Shown here piece after piece: positions 35,601 through 44,155 of a stretch of DNA of 48,166 nt. Position numbers and translations under genes: made by a program. Position 1 is the first letter of the stretch. The number at the start of each line of letters is the position of its first letter. This DNA is from Sandaracinaceae bacterium (GTDB taxonomy: Bacteria; Myxococcota_A; Polyangia; Polyangiales; JAFGIB01): assembly GCA_017881055.1 (NCBI GenBank), contig JADGRF010000168.1:1-48166 (forward strand). The letters are read 5' to 3'. The notes under the pieces are model-generated. The model saw only the letters and a program-made list of their open reading frames with translations. It had not been told where the DNA came from and made no database searches.

Positions 35601-37071
35601 AGGCGGCGCCGTTCGCATCGCGGTTTCCAGTCTGGCGCAGCACGGTCCAAGTCCCCTTACCGGCGCCCGTGTCGGCTGCAACCAAGTGCGAGCCCCGTGC
35701 TCGCGCACGCACCCACGCGCGCCGCCCGCTGTCGTCGACCGATTCGCCGGCCATCGCAGCGAGCGCACGCAGCGCTGGCCTGTCACCATGGGATGCGGCC
35801 CACTCGAGGTCCGATGCGGGCTCGCGAGGACCGCCGCGCGCGAGCTCTTCGGCGAGCCGTTGCACTTCCGCAGAAGAAGCCGCAGACGCCGAGCGAAAGT
35901 CGAGGGTGCCCTGCGCCGCACCCCTGGCGGCAGGCCGGTCTGCGCCGAGCAACGCAAGCACCAGCGCGCAAATCGGCGGGGACTCCTGTCGCGTGCAGGC
36001 GGCGCTCGCCAGCGTCAGCTGCCTACCTTCGTCTTCCTGGCCGCTCAGCGCATCTTCAGCGTGAATGACAGGGCGTGCGAGCAGCAGGCGAACGCCGGCC
36101 TCCCCGCCCGACGCCTCGATTCGATAGCGATGGCTTCCGGGTGGCACGTGCACGACGATACGGCGCAGCGGGGCCCGCTCAGCTTCTTGCCGATCGGGGT
36201 GCGGGGAGATGAAGAACGTTCGGCCTCGCTCGCGGTCTTCTTCGAGGACTGCGACGACCAGCTCGCCACTCGTATCGATCAGGTTCGCGGAAGGGAAGAT
36301 CAAGAGCTCCCCGGGACCTTCGACGACGCTCTCCACCGGCTTCTTGGGCGCGAGCGACCACGAACCATCGCTGTCTCGTGGTGCTTCGGTCAGGACATCC
36401 GGGACGGAGTCGAAGAAGTACGGGTAGCCCGAGGCAGAGCGCAGCGCGCGAATGACCCGCAGGCCCACTACGCGGCGAATCGCCCGCGCTTGCTCCGTTG
36501 CGGCCGTGCGTTCGGGCGCGCGCGCTACGATCTTCGCGAGCACGCGATCGAGCTCCTCGATGCGGTCGAAGTCCACCCGCGAGCGCGGAGCGACGAGTGG
36601 AAATGCTCGGGGTAGAGGCCCATTCGCCCAGTCGAGCGCTCGCTGTTCGAGATCGAAAATGAAGTAGCCCGGATCGGAGCCGTGTCCGAGGTACGCGCGC
36701 GCGATCGTTCCGGTAGGAAGGATGAGCGCGGCGGCGCCGGGGGTCACACGCGCGATGATCGCGCCGTTCATCGGCGTCTGCGTGGTCCAAAGCTCCGCCG
36801 CAGTCGGCCCGCTTCCGAAGCGCTCACCGAGCTCGATCTGAGACGCACCCGAGGCGAGAAGCTCGAGGCGCACGATCTCGCCTCCGCGCAGCTGGAGCGA
36901 GTCGAGCGCTTCCCCGTTTGCGCCACGGGTCTTGGTAATTTCGATCGGCGTCCAGACGAGGAACGAGGAAAACGAGTCCGGGACCGGCGAGCGCGGCGGC
37001 ATGACGGTTGGGCCGCAGGCCGCCGCGAGCAAGCACGACACGGTGACCAGCACGACGAATCGGCGAGGCAT
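32605..37071 (-). CDS. Very large lipoprotein with TPR-like middle and barrel-like C terminus (1488 aa)
   Basis: Seen: signal and lipobox LLAAACG (Cys19); beta-rich N-terminal domains (about 30-420); a helical Ala/Arg-rich region with TPR-like pattern (about 700-860; RAALYLQRALLLANSGAARAATEDARRA has a TPR helix pair); further beta-rich domains; and from about 1180 to the end alternating amphipathic strands rich in Tyr/Phe/Trp (KPHAFVEYSLRVTRNFFVLP, RPGLFTAVGQLDLSLFVEAI, WQINFFVNVLASYRRGL) like an outer-membrane barrel. No known family. ATG 37071 overlaps the upstream stop as TGATG (GTG 37074 possible), and its own stop overlaps the pgsB-like start. It is a candidate outer-membrane component or exit port for the polymer. 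Confidence 0.8.
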   Translation of the reverse strand: MPRRFVVLVTVSCLLAAACGPTVMPPRSPVPDSFSSFLVWTPIEITKTRGANGEALDSLQLRGGEIVRLELLASGASQIELGERFGSGPTAAELWTTQTPMNGAIIARVTPGAAALILPTGTIARAYLGHGSDPGYFIFDLEQRALDWANGPLPRAFPLVAPRSRVDFDRIEELDRVLAKIVARAPERTAATEQARAIRRVVGLRVIRALRSASGYPYFFDSVPDVLTEAPRDSDGSWSLAPKKPVESVVEGPGELLIFPSANLIDTSGELVVAVLEEDRERGRTFFISPHPDRQEAERAPLRRIVVHVPPGSHRYRIEASGGEAGVRLLLARPVIHAEDALSGQEDEGRQLTLASAACTRQESPPICALVLALLGADRPAARGAAQGTLDFRSASAASSAEVQRLAEELARGGPREPASDLEWAASHGDRPALRALAAMAGESVDDSGRRAWVRARARGSHLVAADTGAGKGTWTVLRQTGNRDANGAACAARTESGWPELTSQIASIAATTWHGTNVVEILALASSGKTSVVELEVDGERLTATPSARLSRWHVRVRGTSAAVRRLDAGATHLYALTKSLAACGVRFQYVNALQLTRVPTPLSFAPHALEAGIEVWLRDGVPSAEVQLTRPGSGTARIVVRGASGISLVGADGARFSRVARLPLPDWARDGVLVSGDESLALRPLVASARAVSEANEPPSSTSPPAAEPLDDDAVLALSRQIRASAPADRAALYLQRALLLANSGAARAATEDARRAASAVAPDASGATVERTVQAALRARHAEVAELPETVRAYGIEPDFDPVGQVASVPSTGPRSLFAQAENIRRAEREGPEAGAHFDLERSARMLQAAQAAPLDPRSAHLSARALRASRWHSIVDLGSAEQRITDEYVEPNEALLDPDGELRPSALAGQPFVAGTFATVTADHPARARVGGSSTGARGRVDLVCMPREPGPSGAPRCPLHVLLGDIELPLPQAAADDGGMQIPWSTSPRRSSVLRINIDATPARYFALARIVFDEHAAGTVLEPGTGFVLAPKRVRHRYRVVPDTPLSIPLAASAILRLDAVALGNEPASVVVHHGAQLREVAADGSLVVLPVLGGGPVEIEVRGGAVSLGVAERVGRTSASTPAREPVDDTPIATATHEDRAAHLLLTQEPPSQRASGFWREAALQSPEPLTPLQASLGTTVVALGTVYGTMRQGKPSSSAPDAYAFAIAGYRRRIESIGLWTDAEVFGRARDGEPTYGGTLSAYEELSQLHLRLAAELGLAAQRIDRAVVETWKPHAFVEYSLRVTRNFFVLPRLGYDGDYSAKSVVPRDLALIDDGVYNLYRVKHPTFLFAQALLWFAPHFNDIFYLRTRATLDPNANRLDHVAFRPGLFTAVGQLDLSLFVEAIWRGPTQAAASRASQESSLGTVVTYDFWSAFGSFDLQPGAALFARTNDATWQINFFVNVLASYRRGLRDFSSLTLDFPEQLSGGIPWRGATPGGYR

Positions 37072-38093
37072 CACGGGTTGGGCAAGCTCGCGGCCAGTGC
37101 TTCGAGGAATTGCCCGCGCAACGCTTCGTCGCCGAGCAGGAGCTTGCGCACGGAAGACTCGAGCTCGACGTGCAGAAAGCGCGCGCCCACGGCACGTGCG
37201 GCGATGCCTTGCGCGTTCTTGGTCGCCCCAAGCTCGCGCGTGTCATCTGGAAACCTGGCAACGCCCGTGCCGATGACGCGGCCGATGCGTTCGGCGACGC
37301 GCGTCAACAAGGCTTCGTTGCGCCGAGACACGCCCGTCGACAGCACCACGCGCAGGTTCTCTGGGCGCGACGCAAATCCGTGCAATTGAACGAGGGTGGC
37401 GTCCGCTGCGACGTGAACGACGCCGTCCGTCGCCGCTTGAAAGAGCGAGTCGCTCGCGTGGGCTACGTCCGCGGGGTGATCGCCCTGCTCGTCGACGTCA
37501 GCCGCGAGGTAGCGGTGAGCCGTGTCGATGAACAGCATCATCGAGCGTGAACGTTGAAACAGCTCGCACGCCAGCGGCAACGTGCCCTCGTCGAAGAACG
37601 TGTGCGGCGCTTGCACGACGGTTTGTGAGCGCGCGCCGAGCCGCACGACGTACGCGCCGCCTCCGTGTTGTTCGCTCGTGCGCTCGCGCAAGAGCACGGT
37701 GGACGGCCACTCAGGCAGCTGCACGAGCTCGTAGCCAGCCGACGCCGCCAGCCCCGACGCCGCGTCGTTTGCGCCGCCGTCCTGCGCGAGCAACCGCTCG
37801 ACCGTCTGCCGCAACGCTGTGCGCTTGTCTGGGGTTGGCGTCACGTAGCGATCGTTGTCGCGGCCGCCCTTGCGCGCAGCCAGCAAGGCCTCGGGACATG
37901 CGTAGGAAGGCGCGTTCTCGTGTGCCAGCACGCTGCTCGGTGCGTCTCGCTCTCGGCCACGCGCCTCGGCCACGACGGGTGAGACTGCCTCGGTGCGGCG
38001 TTGCTTCGCGGTACAAGCGACAGTGCTCGCGACCAACAGGCACTGCACGCCCACGCGCGCATACTGAAGAGAGCTCGGCTTGCGGTCGCTCAT
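37071..38093 (-). CDS. Lipoprotein with putative Zn-dependent amidohydrolase domain (340 aa)
   Basis: Seen: signal and lipobox ASTVAC (Cys27), then a domain with AGYELVQL, VVQAPHTFFDEGT (His164, Asp168, Glu169), FIDTAHRY (His193-Arg194), HASDSLF, LVQLHGF (His238) and a C-terminal FLHVELESSVR (candidate catalytic Glu309). The order His..Asp/Glu..His..Glu resembles zinc carboxypeptidase and poly-gamma-glutamate hydrolase or N-formylglutamate amidohydrolase enzymes, so it may trim or release the polymer. It shares the motif order with the lipoprotein at 43024-44148. ATG 38093 overlaps the upstream stop (ATGA); its stop overlaps the next start. The family assignment is inference from motifs. Confidence 0.75.
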   Translation of the reverse strand: MSDRKPSSLQYARVGVQCLLVASTVACTAKQRRTEAVSPVVAEARGRERDAPSSVLAHENAPSYACPEALLAARKGGRDNDRYVTPTPDKRTALRQTVERLLAQDGGANDAASGLAASAGYELVQLPEWPSTVLLRERTSEQHGGGAYVVRLGARSQTVVQAPHTFFDEGTLPLACELFQRSRSMMLFIDTAHRYLAADVDEQGDHPADVAHASDSLFQAATDGVVHVAADATLVQLHGFASRPENLRVVLSTGVSRRNEALLTRVAERIGRVIGTGVARFPDDTRELGATKNAQGIAARAVGARFLHVELESSVRKLLLGDEALRGQFLEALAASLPNP

Positions 38094-40111
38094 GGCTCGA
38101 AGTCTCCCGCGAGCCACGCGACAGGCTTTTCGATCCTCGTGCGATGCCTCCATGGCACGTGCACATAGACCGACTCATCCGGGGAGCTGCTGAAATACAA
38201 CGTGTGCGGCCCGAGCGCCAGGTCGTCGCCGAGCTCTACGTGGCAGCGGGTTTCGCCCTCGACGGTGACGCTTCGCGCGAGAGTTAAGTGCTTGAACACT
38301 CCGGCCTCGTCGCGCCGCGGCACCTCACCGTCGATCTGCACCACGACCTGCGTCCGCCCTTTGGCGTAGAAGCGCAGGTCGAGCGCGCTCTGCTGATGCG
38401 ACGTGACCGAAAAGCCGAGCGGGTGCTGCGCGGGCTCGAACAGAAACCCGTGGCGACGCAGCACGCCGTGGAGACGGGGTCTGGCGATGCGCAGCGGGGA
38501 CGTTGTCATCCGCTGCCCGGATGCCATCGGGATGCGGTGCGCTATGCCTAGGTTGCCGCGCGCGTCGTTCGGGAAGCTGCCCAAGTTGGTTGGCGCGCGC
38601 GCGACGAAGCCGGCCCATTGTTGGGATTGATCGCCACGCCACGGTTCCAGCGCTGCGCGTTCGGCCGGCACGACCCGTGTCGGTCGCGGCGCGGCGAGTG
38701 GGTCGAGCTCGGCCAGACTGACGTCGACGCTGCCATCGCGTGCGGCCAGCTCCGCGCGGCCGCGGGCCGGGATCATCAAGTACAACACGACGGGCTCGGA
38801 AGGAGCGGTGTCGGCTGACCCCTCGTAGCGATCGTAGACCGAGCGCGCGACGGTTGCGTGCACCGGCGTTCTGAACGTGCGTCCGGCGGCATCCACGATT
38901 GACGCGTCGATATCGATGTCCGCTTGCGGAGCTTCGGTCAGCGCCATCGGCCGGCGCGCCTGAACACGCACGATCAGCGCTGCGGCGGGTGCCGAAATGA
39001 GCACGCGTCGGGTCGGCGTCGCTCGCACGTACGAGAGCGGGCTCGGCAGCGTGAGAGCGGTGCCGTGCGGGCCGCACAGCCCGAGCCGATGGCTTCCTTC
39101 CGTACTCAGCTCGACGAGTTGCGTCTCGCCATCACCGACCTCGAGACGGAGCTCACCACGCGCACCTCGCGTGATCGGCGCGGCTCCCGGCGTCGCAAGG
39201 GTGGCGACAATCGGCGCCGTACGAGTGTCTTCGCACCTTACGACGAGAGACGCGGGCCCGTGCACCGTGAATGCCGCGCGCTGCTCTTGCGATAACGCAA
39301 ACGTCGCAAGCGTGTGCGCGACCGGAGTCGCCAGCTCGGGTTTGTCAGGGATGAGCACGAGCACGCGCGTCGCCAGCGCTGCTTCGAGATCGGAGCTGGC
39401 TGCCGTCTTCGCGAGACGACTTGCGACGACAGTGAGGCGCTCGTCCTCGTTCAGATCGACCCAATCCAGCTCGCCAGCCTGGCGCGCGAGCCGCTCACGC
39501 AGGGGCAGAGAGGCGCCACCCCGGCGACCCACGCCGCCGTGCGCGCTCGGCGCTTGTCGTCGATAGACGCGAATCGCCAACGAGTCGGCGCCCCTCAGAC
39601 TCTCGAGGTGCAGGGCAAGGTCCCCGATGCCTGTCTTGCGAAGGTCGATATCCACGCCGAGGGGATCGGACACGACCGCGTCGCCTTGTTCCATGGTCGC
39701 GCGGCCGGTGGCTTTGGGTAGTGGGAGCGTCAGCTGCTCCGTGCGCTCCTCGTGCTCTCCGTGAAGTCGCGCGGTGAACGTCGCCGAAGCTTGCGACTGT
39801 ATGTCGCCAGCGCCGCGAATGCCGTGAACGACGAAGCGCACGGCAGTGGTTCCCGGCTCGACTTGCACGTGCAGCTCGTGCCCCTCCGTGAGCGTGTACG
39901 TCACGACCCGCGTCGCTCGCGCGCCCTGTGCGAGGATGCCGCGCTCGCCGGTCTTGACCTCGCGCCCGACGACCGCGACGCTGCCTAGAGCGAGCAGCAC
40001 TAGCAGCACGAAGGCCCGGTTGCGCTGCGCTGCGCTCGGCAGCATCCGCAACGGGTGACGGCCCGAGCTTCGCGTGCGCACCGGCCAGCTCGCGCGCGAT
40101 GTCGCGGTCAT
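38090..40111 (-). CDS. Single-span periplasmic membrane protein in the pgs-like operon (673 aa)
   Basis: Seen: a basic N terminus, one transmembrane segment at about 33-49 (AFVLLVLLALGSVAVVG), then a large periplasmic-type region of beta-rich domains (HELHVQVEPGTTAVRFVVHG, LALHLESLRGADSLAIRVY) with a helical stretch near 210-260, ending in strand-rich HTLYFSSSPDESVYVHVPW. No catalytic motif seen and no family recognised. ATG 40111 overlaps the PgsC-like stop (ATGA); the long upstream open frame to 40462 is antisense-style noise over that gene. By position between the PgsC-like protein and the hydrolase, it is a candidate for the polymer-handling role of PgsA/CapA in Bacillus, although it lacks the CapA phosphoesterase-like motifs. 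Confidence 0.78.
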   Translation of the reverse strand: MTATSRASWPVRTRSSGRHPLRMLPSAAQRNRAFVLLVLLALGSVAVVGREVKTGERGILAQGARATRVVTYTLTEGHELHVQVEPGTTAVRFVVHGIRGAGDIQSQASATFTARLHGEHEERTEQLTLPLPKATGRATMEQGDAVVSDPLGVDIDLRKTGIGDLALHLESLRGADSLAIRVYRRQAPSAHGGVGRRGGASLPLRERLARQAGELDWVDLNEDERLTVVASRLAKTAASSDLEAALATRVLVLIPDKPELATPVAHTLATFALSQEQRAAFTVHGPASLVVRCEDTRTAPIVATLATPGAAPITRGARGELRLEVGDGETQLVELSTEGSHRLGLCGPHGTALTLPSPLSYVRATPTRRVLISAPAAALIVRVQARRPMALTEAPQADIDIDASIVDAAGRTFRTPVHATVARSVYDRYEGSADTAPSEPVVLYLMIPARGRAELAARDGSVDVSLAELDPLAAPRPTRVVPAERAALEPWRGDQSQQWAGFVARAPTNLGSFPNDARGNLGIAHRIPMASGQRMTTSPLRIARPRLHGVLRRHGFLFEPAQHPLGFSVTSHQQSALDLRFYAKGRTQVVVQIDGEVPRRDEAGVFKHLTLARSVTVEGETRCHVELGDDLALGPHTLYFSSSPDESVYVHVPWRHRTRIEKPVAWLAGDFEP

Positions 40112-42999
40112 GGCTGCTCCCTGACGCGACAGCTGCCACCACGCACCAGCGTCGCCGCGCAAGCGGCAGGGGTGGCAGCTGCGAGCGGCATCGGCCTGCC
40201 GGACGCATTGACGACCGGAGACGGGAAGACGCCGAGAAAGAGATCCTGTCGCGTTCGCCCAACGACGACCAGGAACGTGCCCGCGAGCGACCGACAGATC
40301 GAGCCGCGCGCTGCACCGTCGGAGAGCGTCCCGAGGAGCGCGCGACCCGCGACTATGCTTCGCTCGGCCATCGCCCGCTGCGCTAACTCGAGTAGGTCGG
40401 CGGAGGTATCGCGCCTGGACTCCGGGAGGGAATCGGCAAGACGCAGCGCCACGTCGTCGCATGTCCCCTCGGTGACCGGAAGGTCGGCGAGAACATGTGG
40501 CAACTGACGAAAGCCCGGCCGCGCGTGGAGCGCGTCCTGCGGTGCATCGACGGTCACGAAGGACTCGACCGCTGCGAGCTCGAGCGCCGCGGTCTCACGG
40601 TCGGCGAGCGCGAGCGCTGTCGTCGTGGACTCGAAGCCGAGCGCTTTCAGAGCGGCTGACACCTCGGAGCCGTCGCCCCAGGCGGCGATCGACAGGCTGT
40701 TCGCTCGTTCGCCCCCGGCCATCGGCTCGCGCTGACGCACTCGCACGACGCGCGTCGGAACCAGCGAGCGGTCGGCGGTGGCCGCAGCACGGGCCTGCCG
40801 CACGGCTTCGTCGGCGTGCGGGCCGGGCTCCGAAGGTGAACCGAGGATTACGACGTTGGCCCGCAAGGCTTCGCCCAACTGAAGGGCCAGCTGACGGAGC
40901 GCTTGGGCCTGTCCGCGCGGAGCTTCGATGACGCTCCGGCGGCCCTGCCGCGCACGCACGAGCAAGGCAAGCGGTTGTGGCCTGTTGCCGGCGACGAGTG
41001 CCATCGCCGGCTCACCGCTACCGGATGGGCTCGGGCCGAGCAGCTCGTAGCCGAGCGCGCGGGCCGCCAGCTCCGTCAGCGGTTTGCGCTGGAGCGGTGC
41101 GGCCTGCGAAAGCAGCGGGTCGAGCACGAAGCGGCGGAGCACGAGCAGATCCTCGAGCGGAGTCTCTTGCGAGACGCGCCCCTGCATGAATGCCAGTCGC
41201 AGTTCCAGCGCCGACGGCGCAATCGTGGCTGCCGCGCTTTGCTCGGGCAGCTGCCACGCGCTCGAGCTCACGGCCGCGGCTCGTGCGTCGGGGTTTGTGT
41301 TGTCAGCTAACAGATGCTCGGGCTGACGCAAGCTCGCTTGCAGCCGCTCGAGCAGCGGTGCGATCCGGGCATCGCGCACTGTCGGCCCGCTCGTGGTCGC
41401 GCCGGCATCCGCGCCTGCCCGCAAGGTGATCACCCAGCCACGCTCGCGCGTGAGACCGGAGAATCGGTCCGCCAAGCCTCGCGCGGCGAGCTCTGCCGCG
41501 CTCTCGCGCTCTCGCGCACCCTTCGGCTCGTCGACGCCCGCGATCACGAGCGCGTCCGCGAGGCCGCTTTCCAACAGCTGCCCGCTCACGAACGCAGCTT
41601 CCGGCGACTGCAGAGGCGCAGGCACGAGCAGCACGACGCGTCCTGCCGTCGGCGCGCCAGGTGCGAGCATCACCGCGGGATCCCCCACCCGCGCCTCCAA
41701 GCTCTGGAACCGTTCGCGCACCAGCAACAGGCCGTGCTGGATGCGTTGCGTCGTGAGGTACGGCGGCAGCTCGGCGGAGCCGTTGCGTGACAAGGCATCC
41801 AGCAAGCGTGGCAGCAGACGGCTACTATCGATCGCGCCCTCCACGAGTGAGCGCGGCGCCGAGGGCCGCGCGAGACCGGCGAGCCAGAGGGCCGCGAGCG
41901 AGGGTTCTTCCGGCGCGAGAGCCATCGTTCGCGTCACTGGCTCGCGCGCCAGCGGGTCCGGATCGTCGAGCTTCTGCGCGGCGAATCCGAGCAGCGTGCT
42001 GAGCACCACGGTGGCGCCGGCGACCGTCAACGTGGGCAACAGCACGAGCTGCGCAATCCCGCGTTGGGAGATCTTCACGGCGAGCAGTGTCGGCACCAGG
42101 TATCCGAACCCCATGAGGTCGACTACGTCGGCGCCTGGCAGGCGTCGACCGATGCTCGCCGCAAATGTGAAGCGCAGCGCGTAGTCGAGCGCGAAGAACA
42201 GCGTCGGCCTGCGCGGTCCCTCGATGTTCCAACGCCCGAGCGCAGTCGTGCGTGAGAGCACTGCGACCACGGCGAGCAGCACCAAGACTTCGAGCACCGT
42301 CGCAGCAAGCCTCTGGGGGTTCCAGACGACCAGGGCCAGGAGCGCGGGAATCAGAATTCCGTTGTAATCCCAGCCGTAGCGAACGTTGGCGATCGCTGCG
42401 AGCGAGGCGCCCGTGAGCAGCACGAGGTACGCTCGCGGTGAGGCGAGGAAGCTGGCGGCGACGTTCTCGGTCGCCAAGTGAAAGCCGGCGAGCGAGAGAT
42501 TGGTGTTCGGCAGGAGCACGTAACGCAGCAAGAGGTAGACGATGACAGTTGGAACCCCGTTTTGAACCAGGCCTCGCCGCAGGCCGGTCTTCCAGCAAGC
42601 GTTCGCGGCGAGCGGAACCACGACCAGGCCCGTCGAGAACGCCCAGCGCGCATAGCCGAACATGCGCGGCAATGCCACCGCTTCGACTCCTAGGCGCACC
42701 GCCACGCTGACGAGCAGTACGAGTAGGAAGCGCTCGCGACCGAACACGCGCGAGGTCAGACCGGTCCGCGCCAAGTGCTCGCCGAGCAGCCGCGCGATGC
42801 CGTAGGTCAGAATTGCTTCTGCGACGTCGATGGCGCCTGAGCGCGGATGAATCACGAAGAGCGCGGCGAGGTACCCGGGCACCACCAGACCGGCGAAGAC
42901 CCAACCGAACGTCTCGGTGAACAGCCAAGAGATGATCACGCCGAGCAGGACCGGCGTGGTTGCGCTCTGGTCGAAGCCGGATGCGGGGAAGAAGTGCAT
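40108..42999 (-). CDS. pgsC: PgsC/CapC-like integral membrane protein with large C-terminal extension (963 aa)
   Basis: Partner of PgsB-type ligases, thought to form the membrane part of the poly-gamma-glutamate synthase. Seen: about 8-10 transmembrane helices in residues 1-345. VLLGVIISWLFTETFGWVFA plus GLVVPGYLAAL (17-47) is the PgsC signature, and a second related block GWDYNGILIPALLALVVWNP (209-228) suggests an internal duplication. Residues 345-963 form a soluble region; 640-745 (GYELLG, RSVIEAPRGQ, LRANVVILGS) aligns in order with the amidohydrolase domains of the two flanking lipoproteins but lacks their His residues. Bacillus PgsC is about 149 aa. The 24-nt gap to the upstream stop and the ATGA overlap downstream place it centrally in the operon. 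No clear ribosome site precedes ATG 42999. Confidence 0.85.
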   Translation of the reverse strand: MHFFPASGFDQSATTPVLLGVIISWLFTETFGWVFAGLVVPGYLAALFVIHPRSGAIDVAEAILTYGIARLLGEHLARTGLTSRVFGRERFLLVLLVSVAVRLGVEAVALPRMFGYARWAFSTGLVVVPLAANACWKTGLRRGLVQNGVPTVIVYLLLRYVLLPNTNLSLAGFHLATENVAASFLASPRAYLVLLTGASLAAIANVRYGWDYNGILIPALLALVVWNPQRLAATVLEVLVLLAVVAVLSRTTALGRWNIEGPRRPTLFFALDYALRFTFAASIGRRLPGADVVDLMGFGYLVPTLLAVKISQRGIAQLVLLPTLTVAGATVVLSTLLGFAAQKLDDPDPLAREPVTRTMALAPEEPSLAALWLAGLARPSAPRSLVEGAIDSSRLLPRLLDALSRNGSAELPPYLTTQRIQHGLLLVRERFQSLEARVGDPAVMLAPGAPTAGRVVLLVPAPLQSPEAAFVSGQLLESGLADALVIAGVDEPKGARERESAAELAARGLADRFSGLTRERGWVITLRAGADAGATTSGPTVRDARIAPLLERLQASLRQPEHLLADNTNPDARAAAVSSSAWQLPEQSAAATIAPSALELRLAFMQGRVSQETPLEDLLVLRRFVLDPLLSQAAPLQRKPLTELAARALGYELLGPSPSGSGEPAMALVAGNRPQPLALLVRARQGRRSVIEAPRGQAQALRQLALQLGEALRANVVILGSPSEPGPHADEAVRQARAAATADRSLVPTRVVRVRQREPMAGGERANSLSIAAWGDGSEVSAALKALGFESTTTALALADRETAALELAAVESFVTVDAPQDALHARPGFRQLPHVLADLPVTEGTCDDVALRLADSLPESRRDTSADLLELAQRAMAERSIVAGRALLGTLSDGAARGSICRSLAGTFLVVVGRTRQDLFLGVFPSPVVNASGRPMPLAAATPAACAATLVRGGSCRVREQP

Positions 43000-43023
43000 C
43001 GTGGGAGGAAGCGGCTTGCGATT

Positions 43024-44148
43024 TCAGGGTTCGAGCGGGATCGCCGCCGCGAGCGCGTCGCCGACACGCGCGGTCCAGTGGTCGACGGTGTCGATGCACA
43101 TCGGGTTGTCCGTGCGCGCGAGACACATGCGCCAGTTCGATTGCTCGAGATGGATGAACCGATGCAGCTCGGGCCCGCCGTTCTTGCTCGGTCGACCAGA
43201 GCAGGCGTCCGCCGCGCCGTTGCTCGAGAGGCTTTGAGTGCTGGTCTCGCCGCAGAAAGGCGCGGTGGCTCCGGTCGTGGAGCACACGACGCCGACCGCC
43301 AGCGGACGACTCGGATCGTTGCAGCTGCGCACGTCCACGCCCGGCCCGCTCAGCGCTTCGTGCAGCGCTTCAGCTGTGCTGCCCTGGATCGGATAGCGGG
43401 TGCCGTTCGAGACGAGCGCATCACCGTTCAGATCAGGGCACATGTTGGTGTGCAGCTGCAACACCACCGCGTCCGTCGTGCGGTAGGCTAGGTGCATGGC
43501 GTTGACTGCGTTGTACACCGAGTGCGACGGGTCGCTCTCGGCTGGAACGCTGTTCGTCTTGTCGCACTCCCGACTCGCGTGGCAGCCGGACGAGCTGGTG
43601 AGCGCACAACGATGCGCGCCGGAGATCACGAGGGCCTTGGCCTGCAGCTTCGCGAAGAGCAGCGCCGCTTCGCGATCGGTATGCCGGTCCTCGTAGGCGT
43701 GAGGCGCTTCGATCACGAGGTTGCGCTTGGCGCCTGTCGCGTAGATGAGCGTAGCTTGTCCGACCGGTGCGCTCTGTGTCGGCTGCAGCATCCAGTAGCA
43801 TGCGTCGGCCGTGGAGAGCGGCACGAGGGCGTAGCCGGTAGCGATAGCAGAGGCGGCCGCGCTCGTGGGGTCGCCGTCATCGAGCGCGCGCGTCGCGGCA
43901 GTCAGCGCGTTGAGCTGTTCGAGCGTCAGCGGCTGATACGACCAGACGTGCTTCATCTGCGCGACGAAGTCCGCGACGCTCGTGGCACGCACGGTATCCG
44001 ACGCATCGCAGGGTTGCGGCTGCGATGCGTTTGCGCTCGCGTCGGCGGTGCCCACGTTCGGCTTCGCAGAGCAGCCGACGCTCGCAACCAACCCCACGAA
44101 CAATGCGCGAAGGATGGGTGCGTACAGCGGATGCCGAGCCGAGCCCAC
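43024..44148 (-). CDS. Lipoprotein with putative Zn-dependent amidohydrolase domain (374 aa)
   Basis: Seen: signal and lipobox LVASVGC (Cys26), a spacer, then TGYALVPL, LVIEAPHAYEDRHTDREA (His150, Asp154), VISGAHRCA (His179-Arg180), VLQLHTNM (His233) and near the C terminus RFIHLEQSNWR (candidate catalytic Glu). It has the same motif order as the lipoprotein at 37071-38093, plus about eight extra Cys that may form disulfides. The likely role is cleavage of an amide-linked polymer outside the inner membrane; substrate unproven. GTG 44148 has TGAGG, partly formed by the upstream stop region, 7-8 nt before it. It begins 7 nt after the previous gene and 24 nt before the PgsC-like gene. Confidence 0.75.
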   Translation of the reverse strand: MGSARHPLYAPILRALFVGLVASVGCSAKPNVGTADASANASQPQPCDASDTVRATSVADFVAQMKHVWSYQPLTLEQLNALTAATRALDDGDPTSAAASAIATGYALVPLSTADACYWMLQPTQSAPVGQATLIYATGAKRNLVIEAPHAYEDRHTDREAALLFAKLQAKALVISGAHRCALTSSSGCHASRECDKTNSVPAESDPSHSVYNAVNAMHLAYRTTDAVVLQLHTNMCPDLNGDALVSNGTRYPIQGSTAEALHEALSGPGVDVRSCNDPSRPLAVGVVCSTTGATAPFCGETSTQSLSSNGAADACSGRPSKNGGPELHRFIHLEQSNWRMCLARTDNPMCIDTVDHWTARVGDALAAAIPLEP

Positions 44149-44155
44149 GGCCGCC

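Noticed and set aside
38090..40462. Extension of the single-span protein to the upstream start at 40462
   Set aside because: The first 117 codons lie over the PgsC-like 3' end and are Arg-rich; ATG 40111 has an ATGA overlap and leads directly into the membrane anchor.
41825..43285. 486-codon minus-strand frame overlapping the PgsC-like gene
   Set aside because: Arg-rich alternative frame of the same strand; the PgsC reading has clear membrane helices and motifs.
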